Counted from the stretch's first letter, positions 35,507 to 45,480 are shown. The stretch is 64,000 bases of DNA from Candidatus Gastranaerophilales bacterium (GCA_944325865.1 CALVBS010000001.1:186001-250000); one strand, 5' to 3'. Numbers and translations are program-made. Notes: generated from the letters alone by a model not told the origin.

Positions 35507-38137
35507 TTATACATCGCTATCATATTTTAGCGTTTCAAATGTGTTTGTCATATCCTGCTTAAATTTATAAGTAAGATAGTCCTCACTATTGGTTGCAGGC
35601 ATATTTGGATTTTTAGCATTTGTAATTATCTGCTTAAATGGATACTGTGACATGTTATGAAGTTCCTGAAGTTTTTTTGCTTTCAACAGCCTTGCCCCCC
35701 AGCTGGCAACATCTTTTGAAATCATAAAGGTTAATTTTGCCTTATCTTTTTTACTTTCTGTATTTAAAGATGAATATTTTGTGTTTACAAGAGACTGCAC
35801 TATATCATGGAAGGATTGATCCGATGCATGCTTTGCTTTTTCTAAATTTAGTTGAGTACTGCCCGGTATAATATTATGTTTTCTCATAATATTTGAGGTT
35901 AATGCAAGAAGAGAATCATTATTCATATATTGCAGAGCTGATTCATTATCAAAAAATATTTTTCTTAAATCAGTTTCTACAATTTCAAGTGCAGCCTTCT
36001 CAGTCATACCATCAGGAAGAATAGCCCCTTCTGTAACATAAGAAGCAATATCTTTAACATTACCGCGTTTTATATACTGATTGAGCAGTAATGCACTTTT
36101 AGATTGCTCCATTGAAAGTTGAATGGTATTTCCTGTATCAACCAGAGTCAAAGCTTTTCCTCTTCCGGATTTTAAAGCATTCAGATCAACAAATATATTT
36201 CCGGGATGAATATCACCGTGAAGAGTTTTACCGCCTTTATAAATACTGTCAAACTGCTCGGTTTTAACCTTAATATACTGAGACAACAGTCTGTCTATTT
36301 CTCTCGGAGTAATATCTATTGTAGCAAAATCTGGAGAATTTTCTTTTATCTGTGCAATTCTTTTTTCAATATTCTCCAACTCCTCTTTATAATAATTAAT
36401 TCCAAAATTATTTTTCTCTTTTACAAATTTTGCAAGCATTTTACTATAATAATTTTTTGAAGCCTCAAGTGAAGAGACATCCTGAAGTGTTTTCAAACTT
36501 ATTCCAGGAGCCTTTTCCATAACATAAATATTATTTTTAATTTCAAACGGTTTAACTACATTGGCATATTTGGAAAATTTTGCCAGTTCAACCGCCGAGT
36601 TAAGTTCGTTATTTAAATCAACTTCTTTTGCTATGGCCTCTGCCAGATCTTCTATATTTTTAATATAATATTGAAGCTGCTTTTCATCAAAAATTTTAGA
36701 TTTGACAATTTGAATCATTTTTTCTTTGTCGTTATTTATTTTCTCTGTATTTATACCGTTTTTAAGAAGTTTAATACAAACTTCCTTACCGGTTTCTGCA
36801 TTTTTTGCAAGATATGTCTCCGCTACAGTACCAACACCAAGAAGTTTAGATACAGAATACTTATTGCCAAAAGTTTGAGCAATTAACTCTTCAGCTTCCT
36901 CAACAGTCCTTGAAGGAGGACAGCTTTCTTTCAATGCTCTGGCCAATTCATTTGAATTACCTGAATTTTGGATAAATTTAGCCGCAAATATATTTTCACT
37001 AATAAGTTTTTCAATCTTTTTACCAACAGAAATATGTGAATCATCAATAATTTGAGACAGTTTTGGAGATGAGAGCAACATTTCTTTCAACTCTGAATAT
37101 GCCGTAGTTGGAGCATCAAATGGGAATTTAAGTTCAACGCCCTTGAGTTTAGAAGCCACAGCATCTAAATTTTTGCTTAAAATCCTGTTATAATGAGCTT
37201 TTTTAAATAAAGGAATCGCAATAAGCAAAGAGGCAGCCCCATTCATAATTGCATTATCTTTAAATTTATCCTTAAAATCATTTATAGAAGGTTTATTTCC
37301 GCTATCTTTTTGTGATTGAACATATCTTAGCCCTAGATTGGACAGAATAACAAGAGGAACTCCCATTATACCTCCGGCAATACCGGCAAAACCGGAAATA
37401 ATACCATTTAAGCCGCCAGTATATAAATTTTTAAAGTTTTCTCTGTTTTTTTCTCTTGTGAGAGCTTTCCGGTCTTTATCCCTTTCACTCTTATGCTCTT
37501 TGTCTTTAGGAATATTTGTTTTATAACCCTTAGAACCTATACGGTCAACAGACACTATAATACTTTTAGCAAAGGCACCTGCCACAGCTGAAAACAGACC
37601 GGCAATAGCAAGTCGTTTTACAACTGGCATATTTTTTATAGATGACAGAAGTTTATTTAACGGGTGTTTTTCAGGTATCACATCAGTAATCATAGCGAAA
37701 GGATTTATATTAAGTTTATTCTTTGTTGCTAAAATTTTTAATCGATTATTAACAGCTGAAAAAACACCCATACCAACTGTAAAGGAAGCTGCATCCCCGA
37801 GAATCTGCTGGGCGTTATACTGCGAACTTCTGTATTTAGCAAGCTTATCTCTCACATCTTTTTCTGATTCTGTCCCATTCTCATAAGCAGAGATTTCAGA
37901 CTCTAGTTTTTTGGAGCCAAAACCTAAACCTGTCTTGTTCTTTAACCAATCATATGCACGCTCAAATAACCCGTTTCGGCTTTTTATTTTTACAAATTCG
38001 TCTCTAATCGAAACAGCATTTCGACCATTTAGATATTCTTTCGGTATTGGCGGCTTTAAGTCTGAATTCGGATTTGCAGCTGCAGAAGGAGAATTTGAAA
38101 ATCCGAAGTCATTAAAAGCATTTATTTTATCCGACAT
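35507..38137 (-). CDS. large membrane-associated UbiB/ABC1-like kinase
   Basis: The start at 38137 (MSDKINAFNDFGF) has AAGGGG six to seven bases upstream, giving 876 residues. Hydrophobic stretches near residues 115-130, 180-195 and 250-280 suggest membrane insertion. The kinase-like half has a nucleotide loop GVGTVAETYLAKN (about 432), the lysine in VCIKLLK, the catalytic HGDIHPGNIF (about 640) and the metal site LVDTGN. These are UbiB/ABC1 landmarks, here with an Ala-poor loop. Classic UbiB (about 550 residues) lacks the long N-terminal part. No quinone genes are nearby, so the substrate is unknown. Confidence 0.8.
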   Translation of the reverse strand: MSDKINAFNDFGFSNSPSAAANPNSDLKPPIPKEYLNGRNAVSIRDEFVKIKSRNGLFERAYDWLKNKTGLGFGSKKLESEISAYENGTESEKDVRDKLAKYRSSQYNAQQILGDAASFTVGMGVFSAVNNRLKILATKNKLNINPFAMITDVIPEKHPLNKLLSSIKNMPVVKRLAIAGLFSAVAGAFAKSIIVSVDRIGSKGYKTNIPKDKEHKSERDKDRKALTREKNRENFKNLYTGGLNGIISGFAGIAGGIMGVPLVILSNLGLRYVQSQKDSGNKPSINDFKDKFKDNAIMNGAASLLIAIPLFKKAHYNRILSKNLDAVASKLKGVELKFPFDAPTTAYSELKEMLLSSPKLSQIIDDSHISVGKKIEKLISENIFAAKFIQNSGNSNELARALKESCPPSRTVEEAEELIAQTFGNKYSVSKLLGVGTVAETYLAKNAETGKEVCIKLLKNGINTEKINNDKEKMIQIVKSKIFDEKQLQYYIKNIEDLAEAIAKEVDLNNELNSAVELAKFSKYANVVKPFEIKNNIYVMEKAPGISLKTLQDVSSLEASKNYYSKMLAKFVKEKNNFGINYYKEELENIEKRIAQIKENSPDFATIDITPREIDRLLSQYIKVKTEQFDSIYKGGKTLHGDIHPGNIFVDLNALKSGRGKALTLVDTGNTIQLSMEQSKSALLLNQYIKRGNVKDIASYVTEGAILPDGMTEKAALEIVETDLRKIFFDNESALQYMNNDSLLALTSNIMRKHNIIPGSTQLNLEKAKHASDQSFHDIVQSLVNTKYSSLNTESKKDKAKLTFMISKDVASWGARLLKAKKLQELHNMSQYPFKQIITNAKNPNMPATNSEDYLTYKFKQDMTNTFETLKYDSDV

Positions 38138-38208
38138 AGATTTCCCCTTATTAATATTATAAAAAACAAAACACAAAAAAAATTGCCATTGTAAAAAAAT
38201 TTACATAT

Positions 38209-38238
38209 TTTACACCTCCATTCGCACGATGATATAAT
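38209..38238 (+). promoter_or_regulatory. promoter of thyX
   Basis: TTTACA (38209) and TATAAT (38233) are spaced by 18 bases, ending 31 bases before the thyX ATG. Confidence 0.55.
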
Positions 38239-38269
38239 AAATAGGCTTAAATAATAAGGGAGTCTGATT

Positions 38270-38965
38270 ATGGAAGGAAATAATAAACCTGTTGTAAATT
38301 TAATTTCAAAACCTGATAATATGTTAAAAACTGTCTATACTGCCTGCAGAACCTGCTACAGTGCAGACTATCCAATTAATATATATAACAGTACTGATGA
38401 CAAAGAGAAAATGCTGAAATTAATTGAAAAAGTTATATCATCAGGTCATTACTCAACCATTGAACATATTCAGGTAAGCTTTGCAATTTCAAATGTTTCA
38501 AGAGCCTGCACACACCAGCTTGTTCGCCATCGTCACATGTCTTTTTCACAAAAATCACAGCGATATGTTAAAGAAAAAGGACAATTTGATTACATTATTC
38601 CACCAACAATCGAAAAAAATGAAGAATTAAAGACAAAATACATTGAATTTATGGAAAAAATTTCAGAACAGTATCAGGAATTTGTAGATGCAGGAATTCC
38701 CGCAGAAGATGCTCGTTTTGTACTTCCGAATGCAGCGGCAAGTTCTCTTGTTGCAAGTCTTAACCTTAGAGAAATGATTCATCTTGCAAACTTAAGACTG
38801 TGCACCAGAGCTCAATATGAAATAAGAACTCTTGTTAAAATGATGTGCGATGAACTGATTAAAGAAGAACCATGGCTCAAACCATATCTTGTTCCTAAAT
38901 GCGAAAGACTCGGTTTTTGTGATGAAGATAAATCTTGCGGCAGAATGAAAAAATACGGGGAATAG
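38270..38965 (+). CDS. thyX: flavin-dependent thymidylate synthase
   Basis: ThyX methylates dUMP with FADH2 and methylene-tetrahydrofolate. The ThyX signature RHRHMSFSQKSQRY (RHRxxSxxxxSxRY type) is intact. The preceding HYSTIEHIQVSFAI and the later NLREMIHLANLRLC with AQYEIR also match. Length is 231 residues. A canonical promoter lies upstream. No thyA is in the window. Confidence 0.96.
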   Translation: MEGNNKPVVNLISKPDNMLKTVYTACRTCYSADYPINIYNSTDDKEKMLKLIEKVISSGHYSTIEHIQVSFAISNVSRACTHQLVRHRHMSFSQKSQRYVKEKGQFDYIIPPTIEKNEELKTKYIEFMEKISEQYQEFVDAGIPAEDARFVLPNAAASSLVASLNLREMIHLANLRLCTRAQYEIRTLVKMMCDELIKEEPWLKPYLVPKCERLGFCDEDKSCGRMKKYGE

Positions 38966-39067
38966 TTTTATGTAAATTTTTGTAAAATTAAGGAGGATGT
39001 AGGGCATAATTTGATTTTTACATATTTTTAAGCAGACAAAGTCTAATTAGATAAGGAATCCTCAAAC

Positions 39068-39511
39068 ATGTCAACTCCAATAACAAATACATCAAACTCA
39101 GAAGCCCAAAATAGAAATTCTAATTTCAATGTATTTAATAAAAATCCGATGACAGATGCTGTCATATGGGGAGCCGTTGGAGCAGCAGGCGGTGCTGGCG
39201 GGGATTACATAATACAGTCCAGAGTGCTGACAAATACTGAAAAATTAAATTCAAAAATTAAAAATCTTGAAAAGGATATTGCGGAAATTTCAAAACAAGA
39301 AAATGATAAACATATCGAAAAACATATAAAAAATCTACAACACGAATTAGACTGTCTTAAAAATAATAAAATTAATCTGAAAGGAATACGAAATACGGCA
39401 ATATTACTGGGACTTATCACCTTTGTGCCGCAACTGATAATAAACTATACAATACTCGGCGGAAAAAAAGTATATGACAAAGTAAAACACCCCCAAATAA
39501 CTCAAAACTAA
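39068..39511 (+). CDS. small membrane protein with central coiled coil
   Basis: The 147-residue protein has an Asn/Ser-rich start, a Gly/Ala-rich hydrophobic segment (VIWGAVGAAGGAGGDYII, residues 31-48), a charged heptad-like middle (55-100) and a second helix near 108-128. It looks like a hairpin membrane protein. I recognise no family. The next gene begins one base after its stop, so the two are almost certainly one operon. Confidence 0.65.
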   Translation: MSTPITNTSNSEAQNRNSNFNVFNKNPMTDAVIWGAVGAAGGAGGDYIIQSRVLTNTEKLNSKIKNLEKDIAEISKQENDKHIEKHIKNLQHELDCLKNNKINLKGIRNTAILLGLITFVPQLIINYTILGGKKVYDKVKHPQITQN

Positions 39512-39512
39512 T

Positions 39513-41852
39513 ATGTATATTAATAATATCTCTTTAAAATTAAATACAAATAAATATAATTATAATAATTATAATGAAAATAGAAAGCAAATTGAATCAA
39601 GTAAAAATTTTGCTTTAACTAAACCTTCATACCCGTACTATTCTTATATTAATTTTCAAAGTAAGAAAGAATATTCATCCCAAAAGATTGATCCACAACT
39701 GGAAACAAATAAACTTATAAAACAATTTGATGAAATTATTGATTCTGACCTAACTACAGAAGATTTGCTGACAATGTATGAAAGGCATGTTATCTCGCAA
39801 ATGATGAGAAAACAAAAGGAACTTGATACAATAATTCAAGAAACTGAAGTTCTTGGTAAATTGAAAAATATTTCTGACATTCAAAAAGTAGAACAGCTGT
39901 TTGCATTAAAAAAAAGATTCAGGAATATTCAAAATAATCTTACAAAAATAAAACCTTTTGAACCTCCAAAGCCCATAGATAAGAGCATTGACACAAACCT
40001 TATTCGTAAATTCAAAACTGCGATTCAAGATGACAATTATAACCTTGATAAGGTATATATAGACTATTATTCTGATTTAAACGGGATTAAAAAAGTCGAA
40101 CAACTACCAAACAAATATCCGAAACTAAAAGTTCCTCAAAAAGCAGAAGACGTTATTGCAGAAAAAGTTATTGCAACATTTACCAGAGACTTTTATGAAA
40201 AACTGGACAAATTGATGATTCCTCATAATGAGGAAAAAGTTTTTAATTTCTGCAATAAGAAAATAATGGATACTCTTGCTATAAGCACTAAAGAACCTGA
40301 AAAAGTGTACGATAAAGCGTTTGAAGCGATTATTACTCATATTTTGCAGAAATATCAATCTCTTATTAAAACTGATTCTTTTTCAACAATTCCGGAATTC
40401 AGAAAAAATAAAACAGCACAAATTACTGATACTGATTTAAAACTATTATCTGTCGATTATGATGATTTTGTACTTACCGTACTAAGAAAACAGCATCTTG
40501 AAAATAAAAAACTGAACGAAATCACCTATACAGACGGTAATATTACAATTCCTATCGCTTCACTGAAAGAAAATTACTACAAATTTGAAAAGACGCCTGA
40601 AAAAATTAAAGCAATGATTAAATCCGCAAAGCAAATTCAAGCTGCAAAACGCGATTATGAACACTTTAATAACGAAAAATTAAAAGAACGCCTTAATTAT
40701 TACACTAATCAAGAAATCGGGAACAATGAGGATATCTTTAATCTTATTGTGGCATTTGACTCATGCAATTTCGGAGAAGAGGATAAAAAAGCTCTTATAA
40801 AATTTCTGCAGACACTGGATGATGTAAAAGACGGCAAAATATCAGAAGTTAGTGCTGTAGAATATTTGAAAAAGCTTGATATCAGACCAAAAGAGACAGA
40901 AAAATTAAACGAAATAGAAAAACAAAAAGTAATTCAAACACTAAGGCTACAGCAGAAAAAATCCGCCGAACTTGATTTTTTGAAATCAAAGTTTGACGAA
41001 GCTATGAATAAGCTTTATTTACATAATATGAGCGATACTGCCGCAAAATGTTCAAAATACAGACCGGATAATCTTGAGACCGAAACTATAGAAAATGCTG
41101 AATTTATTATAAATCTCACTAATCCAGAACACATACAGGATAAGGACTATATTAAAAATAAAATAAAAACCTGGGACACTTATAACTATTACAAAACTAA
41201 TGATTCTGCTTCACCCATTTTTACAAAGGCCAGAATATTCGCAAACAATGATGATGGCAGTATAGATGTTGACAAAGCAGGAAGATATTTAATAAATTCT
41301 GAAATTGTCATGAACTTTCCTCAAAGCCTTGAATATATGGAAAATAAAAATTTTATTGAGGAAATTATTAATCGTGCGGAAACTCAGGAAGATGCAGTAA
41401 TATACCTTTGTAAATACGATGAATACAATGAATCCGATAAATATACTAAGTCTCATTTACTGAATTTTATTGACATATTTAATCTTAAAGACAATGTTGA
41501 AAAATTTATCATGAAAAGTATAATAGAAAATAATTACACAAAAATTGATACCACATCTCTGGTAGAGTTAAAAGATAACAATACTGTAGAAGCAACAATC
41601 AGTGCAAAAGCAAAACAGGAAATTCTGGCAAAATATAAATTTCCTGTTTGCATAGAACTTATGGAAGATTTTGAAAAAGCACTTACGGTTATAGCATCAG
41701 ACAAAGGCACTGCCGGCATAAAAAAGATAAACAGAAACAATAAGTCAATGGAATATAAAATGGAACTGAAAATCAAAAATCATGATGACAGACTCCTTGC
41801 CTCAGAAAGGGATTATTACTTTGATGTATATTCAGATAAAGGATTACACTAA
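39513..41852 (+). CDS. large lineage-specific helical protein with INFQSKK motif
   Basis: The 779-residue protein is Lys/Glu/Asn-rich, mostly alpha-helical and without membrane segments. Its N-terminus is Asn/Tyr-rich, with the motif YINFQSKKEY near residue 48, later than in the small proteins. No catalytic motif is evident. It follows the 39068 gene by one base with no own ribosome binding site, which suggests coupled translation. It could be an effector or structural protein; this is not decidable from sequence. Confidence 0.65.
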   Translation: MYINNISLKLNTNKYNYNNYNENRKQIESSKNFALTKPSYPYYSYINFQSKKEYSSQKIDPQLETNKLIKQFDEIIDSDLTTEDLLTMYERHVISQMMRKQKELDTIIQETEVLGKLKNISDIQKVEQLFALKKRFRNIQNNLTKIKPFEPPKPIDKSIDTNLIRKFKTAIQDDNYNLDKVYIDYYSDLNGIKKVEQLPNKYPKLKVPQKAEDVIAEKVIATFTRDFYEKLDKLMIPHNEEKVFNFCNKKIMDTLAISTKEPEKVYDKAFEAIITHILQKYQSLIKTDSFSTIPEFRKNKTAQITDTDLKLLSVDYDDFVLTVLRKQHLENKKLNEITYTDGNITIPIASLKENYYKFEKTPEKIKAMIKSAKQIQAAKRDYEHFNNEKLKERLNYYTNQEIGNNEDIFNLIVAFDSCNFGEEDKKALIKFLQTLDDVKDGKISEVSAVEYLKKLDIRPKETEKLNEIEKQKVIQTLRLQQKKSAELDFLKSKFDEAMNKLYLHNMSDTAAKCSKYRPDNLETETIENAEFIINLTNPEHIQDKDYIKNKIKTWDTYNYYKTNDSASPIFTKARIFANNDDGSIDVDKAGRYLINSEIVMNFPQSLEYMENKNFIEEIINRAETQEDAVIYLCKYDEYNESDKYTKSHLLNFIDIFNLKDNVEKFIMKSIIENNYTKIDTTSLVELKDNNTVEATISAKAKQEILAKYKFPVCIELMEDFEKALTVIASDKGTAGIKKINRNNKSMEYKMELKIKNHDDRLLASERDYYFDVYSDKGLH

Positions 41853-41866
41853 ATATTAATTAGAAA

Positions 41867-42418
41867 TTAAAACTCTATCTTTAACTCCTGTCCGTTATTT
41901 TCAAAAATAAATGTAAGAGTCTGAATTTTTTTCAACTCAAGTCCCATTGCCAAAATTCTTAAAGAGTCACCCGGCTTAATAGTATAATTTTTTGGAAAGT
42001 CATACAAATACGGTTTTTGTTCAATAGTGCTGCGGGCTCCAAAATAATCATCCGCAAACGGGACATAAGTATGCCAATATTTATAGTACCTTACATTAAC
42101 TCTTGTCCAGTGACTTTTACGGGTAATATTTTTGTTAGCATGATACTCTGAATCAACACCTTTCAAAAATAGGTCACTATCAGTGTTATTTGTTATCAAA
42201 TATTCGTAAGGTCTTCCCTCTTTATATGAATATTTAAACTCAAATAAATTTTTTTTGATATTAATTCCATCCTTGTCATAAATATCAGAATAAATTTTTT
42301 TCAGATTAATTTCTTCTTTATGCTGCTTAAAAGGATTTGTGTTAAACCAAGTATCAATAGCAGCAAATGATGGGGTAACAATAAAGGTCACTAAAAATAA
42401 TAATAGTATCTTTTTCAT
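41867..42418 (-). CDS. exported protein of unknown function
   Basis: A classic signal peptide (MKKILLLFLVTFIVTPSFAA, cleavage near residue 19) leads a mature domain of about 160 residues. It has an apparent beta-rich fold and many Tyr and Trp (HWTRVNVRYYKYWHTYVPFA). GGAGG lies close before the ATG. No lipobox is present. I do not recognise the family. It converges with the large 39513 gene. Confidence 0.65.
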   Translation of the reverse strand: MKKILLLFLVTFIVTPSFAAIDTWFNTNPFKQHKEEINLKKIYSDIYDKDGINIKKNLFEFKYSYKEGRPYEYLITNNTDSDLFLKGVDSEYHANKNITRKSHWTRVNVRYYKYWHTYVPFADDYFGARSTIEQKPYLYDFPKNYTIKPGDSLRILAMGLELKKIQTLTFIFENNGQELKIEF

Positions 42419-42671
42419 ATGGCCTCCTTTTTTTTATGCATTGTTTAGTTTACTACAAACTAAACATAATTTGAATAAAATGCAGACATAATCTTAATAT
42501 ATGGTTACAATAAAATAGTATTTATGTATAATTTATCATATTATAATTTAACAATTTACTTTCTATAACTGCTATATTTTGTTGGAAAGCTTAATAATTA
42601 AGAACATTTTAAGCAAAAAAATAAATATTTATGTTTTGTTATATGTATGTAATAAAAAGATAGGTAGAAGT

Positions 42672-43667
42672 GTGTATTATAATAGATTAAATGTTTCAAG
42701 CAATATAGTTTCAACTCCACTCGATACGAATATCAAACATTCGCAATCTTTTCAAGGTGCATCAAGTATCCCGCAGCAAGGGGAGGATAAATTTGTAAAA
42801 AAATCAATGTCAACAGGGGCTAAAATCGGGCTTGCCGCAGGTGGCAGTATTGTATTGCTTGTTCTTGGCGATTTGATTTTTGCAAAAGGCAAACATTTAC
42901 ACTCTATACTTAAAGGTACACCCAAAAAGCAGCCAAAAGGTGATGATACGGCATCACTTGCTGATGAAGTGCAGTCCTCTCTTGCTAAGCTTAAAGATGA
43001 ACTACAAGAAAAATTCGTGCAAAAAGAAAAATTAAGGATGCTATTTATTGATCAAAATAATATTGCCACTGACATTATTAAAGTTTTTCATCATGGGTTA
43101 GGACGCGGAAAAAACATTGATACCTATTCTGACTTGGATATCAGAAACGCTATAGATAAATTTTTCTATCCTGTTCAGAACAGTATTATCCAATTTGATT
43201 GTGCAAAAATGAAGAAAGTTGATACTGCAGCACCATTTGCGTTTGTAAAAGATGAAGCCGAAGCTCTAGTGCAAAGAAGATATTTAGAAAAAGAAATAGC
43301 CGATGCTACAGATAAATTGCAAAATATGTCGGCACCACGGTTTTTAAAAGCTTTTGATGCGGTCGTTAAGTCTGATGATTGGAAAACTGTATGCGATTGG
43401 GCAAAATCTTCTTACAATGCAAAAAATGAACTACCTAAAAATGTACGTGAAAGCTTTACAAGAGTGATGACAAATCTTCAGGAAAAGTTAAAGAATAACG
43501 ATTTTCTTGTTGAGTGGTATGACGATGCGGCACAGAAATACGCAGATGATATTGAGGAATATTTTATTGAAACTCCAGAAAATATTACATCCCCATTGAT
43601 TTATGATACTAAAATTAATTATGTTTTTAAAAAGGGGATATTTAATACAAAGGACAAAATTGTTTGA
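42672..43667 (+). CDS. membrane-anchored protein with SQSFQGASS motif
   Basis: The frame is open from TTG 42579. A GTG at 42672 gives a product of about 331 residues with the motif Phe near residue 27, in line with related proteins; neither start has a strong ribosome binding site. After the motif comes a glycine-rich membrane segment (GLAAGGSIVLLVLGDLIFA) and a helical soluble domain of about 240 residues. The function is unknown. The start is the main uncertainty. Confidence 0.55.
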   Translation: MYYNRLNVSSNIVSTPLDTNIKHSQSFQGASSIPQQGEDKFVKKSMSTGAKIGLAAGGSIVLLVLGDLIFAKGKHLHSILKGTPKKQPKGDDTASLADEVQSSLAKLKDELQEKFVQKEKLRMLFIDQNNIATDIIKVFHHGLGRGKNIDTYSDLDIRNAIDKFFYPVQNSIIQFDCAKMKKVDTAAPFAFVKDEAEALVQRRYLEKEIADATDKLQNMSAPRFLKAFDAVVKSDDWKTVCDWAKSSYNAKNELPKNVRESFTRVMTNLQEKLKNNDFLVEWYDDAAQKYADDIEEYFIETPENITSPLIYDTKINYVFKKGIFNTKDKIV

Positions 43668-44071
43668 TTTTTATATAATCAAACGGCTTCCAACCTGCAC
43701 AATATGAATGTTTTAAAGGAGAATTATTTTAGCTTATAGGTTGAGCTTTCATCCTAACAAGTATTGATAGGACACGTAGTGCATACCTGTCCAACGGTAA
43801 ATTTGGAAATTAATCGGACTCGGAAAATTTTTTTTGGGGGAGTTTTTAGCCCGATTCAAAAATATTTTTTAAATTTAAGTCCTAATGAAGTCCGATTTAA
43901 GCCAATTTAAGAACACAATAACAAACAGCTTCCGACGGCTAACATTTAGTATTGTTTGGCAAGTATGCCCAAGCAACAGTTTATTATTAGAAAAACAAAC
44001 TGGACATTAAATGTAAATTTAAATTCATAGACAACAAAAAAAGACGTTTTAAAAACGTCTTTTGTAAATGG
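43668..44071. other. 404-base stretch without a gene
   Basis: I see no frame with a ribosome binding site and no tRNA. There are short echoes of each other (AACGGCTTCCA near 43682 and ACAGCTTCCGACGG near 43924) and a T8-G5 run near 43830. It may be decayed sequence. The last 35 bases hold the tRNA-His terminator. Confidence 0.4.
44036..44063 (-). terminator. terminator of tRNA-His
   Basis: AAAGACGTTTT / AAAACGTCTTT forms a near-perfect palindrome followed by a T run on the minus strand. Confidence 0.8.
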
Positions 44072-44145
44072 GGCGGATAGTGGGATTCGAACCCACGTAT
44101 ATCGGAACCACAATCCGAGGTCTTAACCACTTGACGATATCCGCC
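44072..44145 (-). tRNA. tRNA-His (GTG)
   Basis: The minus strand gives a 74-base tRNA including the extra 5' G (G-1) opposite discriminator C, as expected for His. The acceptor GCGGATA pairs with TATCCGC, and the anticodon loop TTGTGGT gives GTG. CCA is not encoded. Confidence 0.96.
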
Positions 44146-44199
44146 ATATAATTAGTTCTCTATTATCATAACATAAAAAGATTTTTTGTCCAGAAAATT

Positions 44200-44607
44200 T
44201 TATCGGCTTATTTTTATTATGTTACTGCCACTTCTGAAAGCCGCTCTGATTTCATCTGCTTTAGCTTCTGCTTCTTGCTGTGAAGAAAAGCCTCTGTGAA
44301 AAATTACACTGTATCTGTCATCAGATTTTACGAATTTAAGTTCGTAATAACTGAATGTGTGCCGCCGCATTCTTATCCCTGTTTTCTTTTGGTATGACTG
44401 TCTTGCTACTTTTAAATCTTTAACTTCATACGGATCCACAAGAAATTGTCGCTCTACTCTATTTGCTCTTGTTACTCGCTCAACTTCACAGCGTTTTTCT
44501 TGAATATTACATATCAATGTCTCAGACTTATATTGTCCAAAATATGCCAATACATTCGGACCAAAATAAACTAGTAATATTAAAATTATTATAATAAATC
44601 TAACCAT
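44200..44607 (-). CDS. membrane-anchored small protein
   Basis: One N-terminal helix (FIIIILILLVYFGPNVLAYF, residues 4-23) anchors a basic extracytoplasmic or cytoplasmic domain of about 110 residues. Two cysteines in ICNIQEKRCE may pair. Strand-rich segments such as YYELKFVKSDDRYSVIFHRG follow. No family is recognised. It sits alone between tRNA-His and rpaB. Confidence 0.6.
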   Translation of the reverse strand: MVRFIIIILILLVYFGPNVLAYFGQYKSETLICNIQEKRCEVERVTRANRVERQFLVDPYEVKDLKVARQSYQKKTGIRMRRHTFSYYELKFVKSDDRYSVIFHRGFSSQQEAEAKADEIRAAFRSGSNIIKISR

Positions 44608-44708
44608 GAATTTTATATGAAAATTTTATCTCTTAACGACAAAAAATTTATAAATACATTGAAATAACATTTCAGGTAATTCAAAATTATTAGAACGTTA
44701 TAAATTTA

Positions 44709-44726
44709 AAGCCCCATAAGGGGCTT
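44709..44726 (-). terminator. probable terminator of rpaB
   Basis: The hairpin AAGCCCC (44709) / GGGGCTT (44720) lies a few bases past the stop, with a TTTAAATTT tail on the minus strand. Confidence 0.6.
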
Positions 44727-44730
44727 ATGT

Positions 44731-45480
44731 TTAACTAATTCTCTGGAACATATATCCGATGCCGCGTGCAGTAAGGATTAACTCAGGATTTGCCGGATCG
44801 GTTTCCAATTTTGAACGGAGTCTTGAAATATGAACATCAACGACTCTTGTATCAATGCGGTGATCCGGCGGATAAGCCCATACATGCTGCAATATTTCGT
44901 TTCTTGAAAAAGCCTGACCGGAATTATTAACAAGTAATTCTAACAAACTAAATTCCATACCGGTAAGTCTGATTCTTTCGTTCTTCCTAAATACCTGACG
45001 GCGTGCAGTATCAATCTTAATATTACCTGTTGTAATAACATTTTTTGTCACCTTGCCGGTTGTAGCAACAGTTTCTCTGTTATTAGTTCTTCTGAGAACA
45101 GCTTTTACACGTGCTTCCAATTCTTTTGGTGAAAATGGCTTGATAACATAATCATCTGCACCGAGTTCCAGACCTGTAATTCTTTCAGAAACATCACCGA
45201 GAGCTGTTAAAATAATAATCGGGACATCAGAAGTTCTTCTTATTTCTCTTGTTACGCCATATCCATCCATTTTAGGCATCATAACATCAAGAACTACTAA
45301 ATCAGGATTATACTTATTAAATGCATTAACAGTTTCCTCGCCATCAGCGGCAGTAACAACATCATAACCTGCCATTTTCAAACGAGTTTCCAAAATTCTT
45401 CTTATACTTGCTTCATCATCAGCCAACAAAATTCTTTGACGGTCTTCTGCATCATTAGGTATTTCCATGTTTTCTGTCAT
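44731..45480 (-). CDS. rpaB: OmpR-family response regulator, RpaB-like
   Basis: The receiver domain (residues 18-130) has the acidic pair in LLADDEAS, the phospho-acceptor in DLVVLDVMMPKMDGYG, the Thr in IIILTALGD and the Lys in DYVIKPFSPKELEARV. A winged-helix DNA-binding domain follows (RLTGMEFSLLELLVNN, DTRVVDVHISRLRSKLE). Sequence and length (249) closely resemble cyanobacterial RpaB/Ycf27, an essential global regulator. No histidine kinase is adjacent. This gene is one of the better lineage pointers in the window. RpaB identity should be confirmed by a tree. Confidence 0.88.
   Translation of the reverse strand: MTENMEIPNDAEDRQRILLADDEASIRRILETRLKMAGYDVVTAADGEETVNAFNKYNPDLVVLDVMMPKMDGYGVTREIRRTSDVPIIILTALGDVSERITGLELGADDYVIKPFSPKELEARVKAVLRRTNNRETVATTGKVTKNVITTGNIKIDTARRQVFRKNERIRLTGMEFSLLELLVNNSGQAFSRNEILQHVWAYPPDHRIDTRVVDVHISRLRSKLETDPANPELILTARGIGYMFQRIS

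Noticed and set aside
43668-44071. Structured RNA in the 404-base gap
   Set aside because: No convincing stems, promoter or known RNA signature beyond the tRNA-His terminator.
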